This document shows, piece after piece, positions 61,941-64,000 of a stretch of DNA of 64,000 nucleotides. Made by a program: the position numbers and the translations under genes. The DNA is from Candidatus Blastococcus massiliensis AP3 (lineage in GTDB: Bacteria; Actinomycetota; Actinomycetes; Mycobacteriales; Geodermatophilaceae), in contig NZ_HG931173.1 in assembly GCF_000582785.1 (NCBI RefSeq), forward strand, positions 1,144,649 through 1,208,648, in the 5' to 3' direction. Positions within the stretch are counted from its first letter, which is position 1. Each line of letters starts with the position of its first letter. Under the pieces are notes generated by a model that worked only from the letters and a program-made list of their open reading frames with translations, was not told the DNA's origin and did not search any database.

Positions 61941-63160
61941 TGTGCCCTCCGGAAGCGGACGACGACGGCGTCCTCCTCGTCCGCCGGCTCGCTGCGCGGC
62001 GCCGGCACGCGGAACGGCTCCGGCGGCTGCACCGACAGGCGCCGGCCGCGGGGCCGCCGGGACGGGAACTCACGGCGGGCCAGCGTCAGCGCGAGCTGCT
62101 CGTAGCCTGCCGCGACGTCGTCCCAGCTGTAGTGCTCGGCGAGCTCTCGCGCCCGCAGACCGGACTTCACGACGCCCTCCGGGTCGGCCTCCGTGGCGTC
62201 GACCAGCGCGGCGACGTCCGCGGGGTTGGCGAAGTAGCGGCCGGACTCGGCGACCACCTCGCGGTTGAAGTCCACGTCATAGGCCAGCACGGCGGCACCG
62301 GCACCGATGGCCCGCAGCAGTGAGGGGTTCGTCCCGCCGACGGAGTGACCGTGCAGGTAGGTATAGGCGCTCGCGTACAGCTGGTCGAGCTGCACCTGGT
62401 CCCAGACCCCGCCGAGGAAGCGCACGCGCTCGTCGGCAGCGGCGTGCACCCGTGCTGTGTAGGCGTCGGAGTAGGGCGCGGAACCGACCACCACCAGGGG
62501 CTTGGTCGCCGAGCTGCGGGTGTACCCCTCGACGATGACGTCGACGTGGTTCTCCGGCTCGAAGCGGGCGACGACCAGGTGGTAGCCGCCCGGGGTGAGA
62601 CCCAGCTCGGCCAGCCGGTCGGCTCCGGGTTCGATCAGCGGCGCGCCGTAGCTCAGCAGCGTGGTCGGAGCGGCGAACTCGCGGCGGTAGTAGTCGGCGA
62701 TGCCTTGCGCATCGGCGATGAGGGCGTCGGACCACCGCACGGCCATCGACTCGGCGATCCGGTAGTAGCGCTGGCCGACCGGTCCCCACTTGGCGCGCTT
62801 CCACTCGAGCCCGTCGACGTGCGTCGCGACCGGGATGCGGGCGGCGCGCAGCAGCGGCAGCAGGGGCGAGTTGGCGGCGTTGAAGACGATCGCGGCGTCG
62901 GTCCGGTGTCGCACGAGGTGCGCCACCGACAGCGCGGTGTGGCTCAGGGTCTCCAGCGAGCGCTTGCGCGCGGCCGGCAGGTGGACGAGGTCCATGCCCA
63001 GGTGCTGCTCGAGCCGTTCGCCGTCGTCCCCGGCGGTCCGGCAGTAGACGACGACGCTGTGACCGCGGTCGGCCAGCCTGCGGCCGACCTCCTCGACAGC
63101 CGTCTCGAAGCCGCCGTACCGCGCGGGCACACCGCGGGTTCCCACCATGGCGATCCGCAT
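61937..63160 (-). CDS. Glycosyltransferase, DUF1972 plus GT4 (rhamnosyltransferase-like)
   Basis: 407 residues from ATG 63160, with ggaggcacc upstream. The N-terminal DUF1972 block is IAMVGTRGVPARYGGFETAV. The C-terminal GT4-like domain has YHLVVARFEPENHVDVIVEG, VRFLGGVWDQVQLDQLYASA and YLHGHSVGGTNPSLLRAIGA. Relatives add rhamnose or related sugars to surface polysaccharide. It begins the operon of three coupled genes (GT, CDP-alcohol transferase, membrane protein). The Arg-rich tail is not conserved. Confidence 0.88.
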   Translation of the reverse strand: MRIAMVGTRGVPARYGGFETAVEEVGRRLADRGHSVVVYCRTAGDDGERLEQHLGMDLVHLPAARKRSLETLSHTALSVAHLVRHRTDAAIVFNAANSPLLPLLRAARIPVATHVDGLEWKRAKWGPVGQRYYRIAESMAVRWSDALIADAQGIADYYRREFAAPTTLLSYGAPLIEPGADRLAELGLTPGGYHLVVARFEPENHVDVIVEGYTRSSATKPLVVVGSAPYSDAYTARVHAAADERVRFLGGVWDQVQLDQLYASAYTYLHGHSVGGTNPSLLRAIGAGAAVLAYDVDFNREVVAESGRYFANPADVAALVDATEADPEGVVKSGLRARELAEHYSWDDVAAGYEQLALTLARREFPSRRPRGRRLSVQPPEPFRVPAPRSEPADEEDAVVVRFRRAQ

Positions 63161-63260
63161 GGTGCCTCCGTTCGTCTCGTCCCCCGAGGTCGGTCTCCCC
63201 GTCGGGATCGAGGCCGCCACCTGCCGAGACCTCATGATCACGGTCCGGAGGCGTCAGCGG

Positions 63261-63293
63261 GCCCGTCCGGGTGGTCGCCTGACCCGGACGGGT
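63261..63293 (-). terminator. Hairpin downstream of the sugar transferase gene
   Basis: The arms 63262-63272 (cccgtccgggt) and 63282-63292 pair perfectly around a 9-base loop, with an additional G.U closing pair. It separates the sugar transferase from the GT operon. Confidence 0.7.
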
Positions 63294-63326
63294 GACCGGC
63301 GCCGGAGGCGTCCCAGGGCGGAGGCG

Positions 63327-64000
63327 TCAGTACGCGCCGGAGCGGCTGAGCACGGCCCGGCCGGTCTTCCAGAGGATCAGGAAGTCGGTCGCCAGCGACC
63401 AGTTCTCGACGTAGCGGAGGTCCAGCCGGACGGCCTCCTCCCAGGGCAGGTCGCTGCGGCCGGAGATCTGCCACAGGCCGGTGAGCCCCGGCTTCACGAG
63501 CAGCCGCCGGCTGACCGAGGAGTCGTAGCGGGCCACCTCACCCGGCAGGGGCGGACGCGGGCCCACGAGCGCCATCGAGCCGCCCAGGACGTTGAGCAGC
63601 TGCGGCAGCTCGTCGAGCGACAGCCGGCGCAGCCAGCGGCCGACCGGGGTGACCCGCGGGTCCTCCCGCATCTTGAACAGCGGCCCGTCGGAGATGTTGC
63701 CCGCCTGGATGGCCTCGAGGCGCTGGTCGGCGTCGACCACCATGCTGCGGAATTTGAGCATGGTGAAGGCCCGGCCGTTGATCCCGATCCGCTCCTGGCG
63801 GTACAGCGCCGGCCCCGAGCTGGAGAGCCGGACGGCCAGCGCGATGCCGGCCAGGACCGGCGCGAGGGCCAGGAGCGCCAGCGCCGCGGCGCAGCGGTCG
63901 AACGCGCCCTTGACCATGCGCTGCCAGCCCTCGAAGCGCGGCTGCTCGACCGACAGGAGGGGCAGGCCCTCGAACGGCCGGATGTGCAGCCTCGGCCCGG
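63327..64000 (-). CDS. Exopolysaccharide sugar-1-phosphate transferase, C-terminal part (5' end beyond window)
   Basis: The frame stays open upstream through base 64000 (PRLHIRPFEGLPLLSVEQPR precedes a membrane helix), so the start is outside the window; about 224 residues are visible. The bacterial sugar transferase domain is clear: ERIGINGRAFTMLKFRSMV, RRLSLDELPQLLNVL, GSMALVGPRPPLPGEVARYD and LLVKPGLTGLWQISGRSD. It would transfer a sugar phosphate to undecaprenyl phosphate, the first committed step of Wzy-dependent polysaccharide synthesis. WbaP/WcaJ-type proteins have several more N-terminal membrane segments, expected upstream. Confidence 0.93.
   Translation of the reverse strand, partial: GPRLHIRPFEGLPLLSVEQPRFEGWQRMVKGAFDRCAAALALLALAPVLAGIALAVRLSSSGPALYRQERIGINGRAFTMLKFRSMVVDADQRLEAIQAGNISDGPLFKMREDPRVTPVGRWLRRLSLDELPQLLNVLGGSMALVGPRPPLPGEVARYDSSVSRRLLVKPGLTGLWQISGRSDLPWEEAVRLDLRYVENWSLATDFLILWKTGRAVLSRSGAY

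Overview
This is a very GC-rich chromosomal window with short intergenic gaps and frequent 4-base ATGA/GTGA gene overlaps. It carries flagellar genes, a mycothiol S-conjugate amidase (mca), a MenJ-type reductase, an RNHCP protein and gene blocks arranged as in Mycobacterium. I infer a motile actinobacterium, most likely of the Geodermatophilaceae/Frankiales type (Blastococcus, Geodermatophilus, Modestobacter-like). The family call is inference from gene content, not from a database search. I see no insertion sequences, phage genes, CRISPR arrays or rRNA.

Bases 1-15,927 (+ strand) are a flagellar and type III export cluster: fliK (3' part), flgD, flgE, flbD, motA, motB, fliL, fliM, fliN, fliO, fliP, fliQ, fliR, flhB, flhA, then a 964-residue FlhF-like protein with a degenerate GTPase domain, then a small membrane protein. 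GC-rich stem-loops after flgE, fliL and flhB, and a perfect 44-base palindrome at the end, divide it into sub-blocks: hook; regulator/motor; switch and export gate; FlhA plus the FlhF-like protein.

Bases 16,017-43,876 are mainly housekeeping: PIN-PhoH ATPase, a DUF885-like peptidase, a short-chain Z-prenyl diphosphate synthase divergent from a hemolysin III homologue, a geranylgeranyl-reductase-family flavoprotein, an AMIN-like secreted protein, mca with its small membrane partner, greA with an RNHCP gene, an M3 oligopeptidase, a DrrAB-type ABC exporter, threonine dehydratase, a MoxR-type AAA/VWA pair, an alpha/beta hydrolase, an SGNH hydrolase, a FadA3-type thiolase, a Bax-inhibitor-1 protein and an unusual tRNA-Leu(UAA)-like gene. 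Several pairs match M. tuberculosis neighbourhoods (Rv1074c-Rv1075c, Rv1080c, Rv1082-Rv1083, Rv1085c-Rv1086, Rv0958-Rv0959).

Bases 38,810-48,485 (- strand) encode a family-5 uracil-DNA glycosylase and then, in mycobacterial order, ppx, DUF501, FtsB/DivIC, eno, mazG and mfd (compare Rv1026-Rv1020). A SurA/PrsA-like lipoprotein sits between mazG and mfd.

Bases 48,642-64,000 form a surface-polysaccharide locus of Wzx/Wzy type. It has an initiating sugar-phosphate transferase (cut by the window end), two GT4 glycosyltransferases, a CDP-alcohol phosphotransferase, a TagD/RfaE-like cytidylyltransferase, a flippase, an O-antigen-polymerase-like protein and a Wzz-like chain-length protein with a degenerate kinase-like tail. 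It also holds a 2-oxoglutarate/Fe(II) oxygenase and a 1,530-residue secreted multidomain protein (propeller-like, FnIII-like, LamG, PKD and duplicated C-terminal modules). The most unusual items are the FlhF-like pseudo-GTPase, a FliM whose N-terminus cannot contain the usual CheY-P-binding peptide, the class-I-shaped tRNA-Leu(UAA), and the combination of the giant secreted protein with CDP-alcohol chemistry in the polysaccharide locus.
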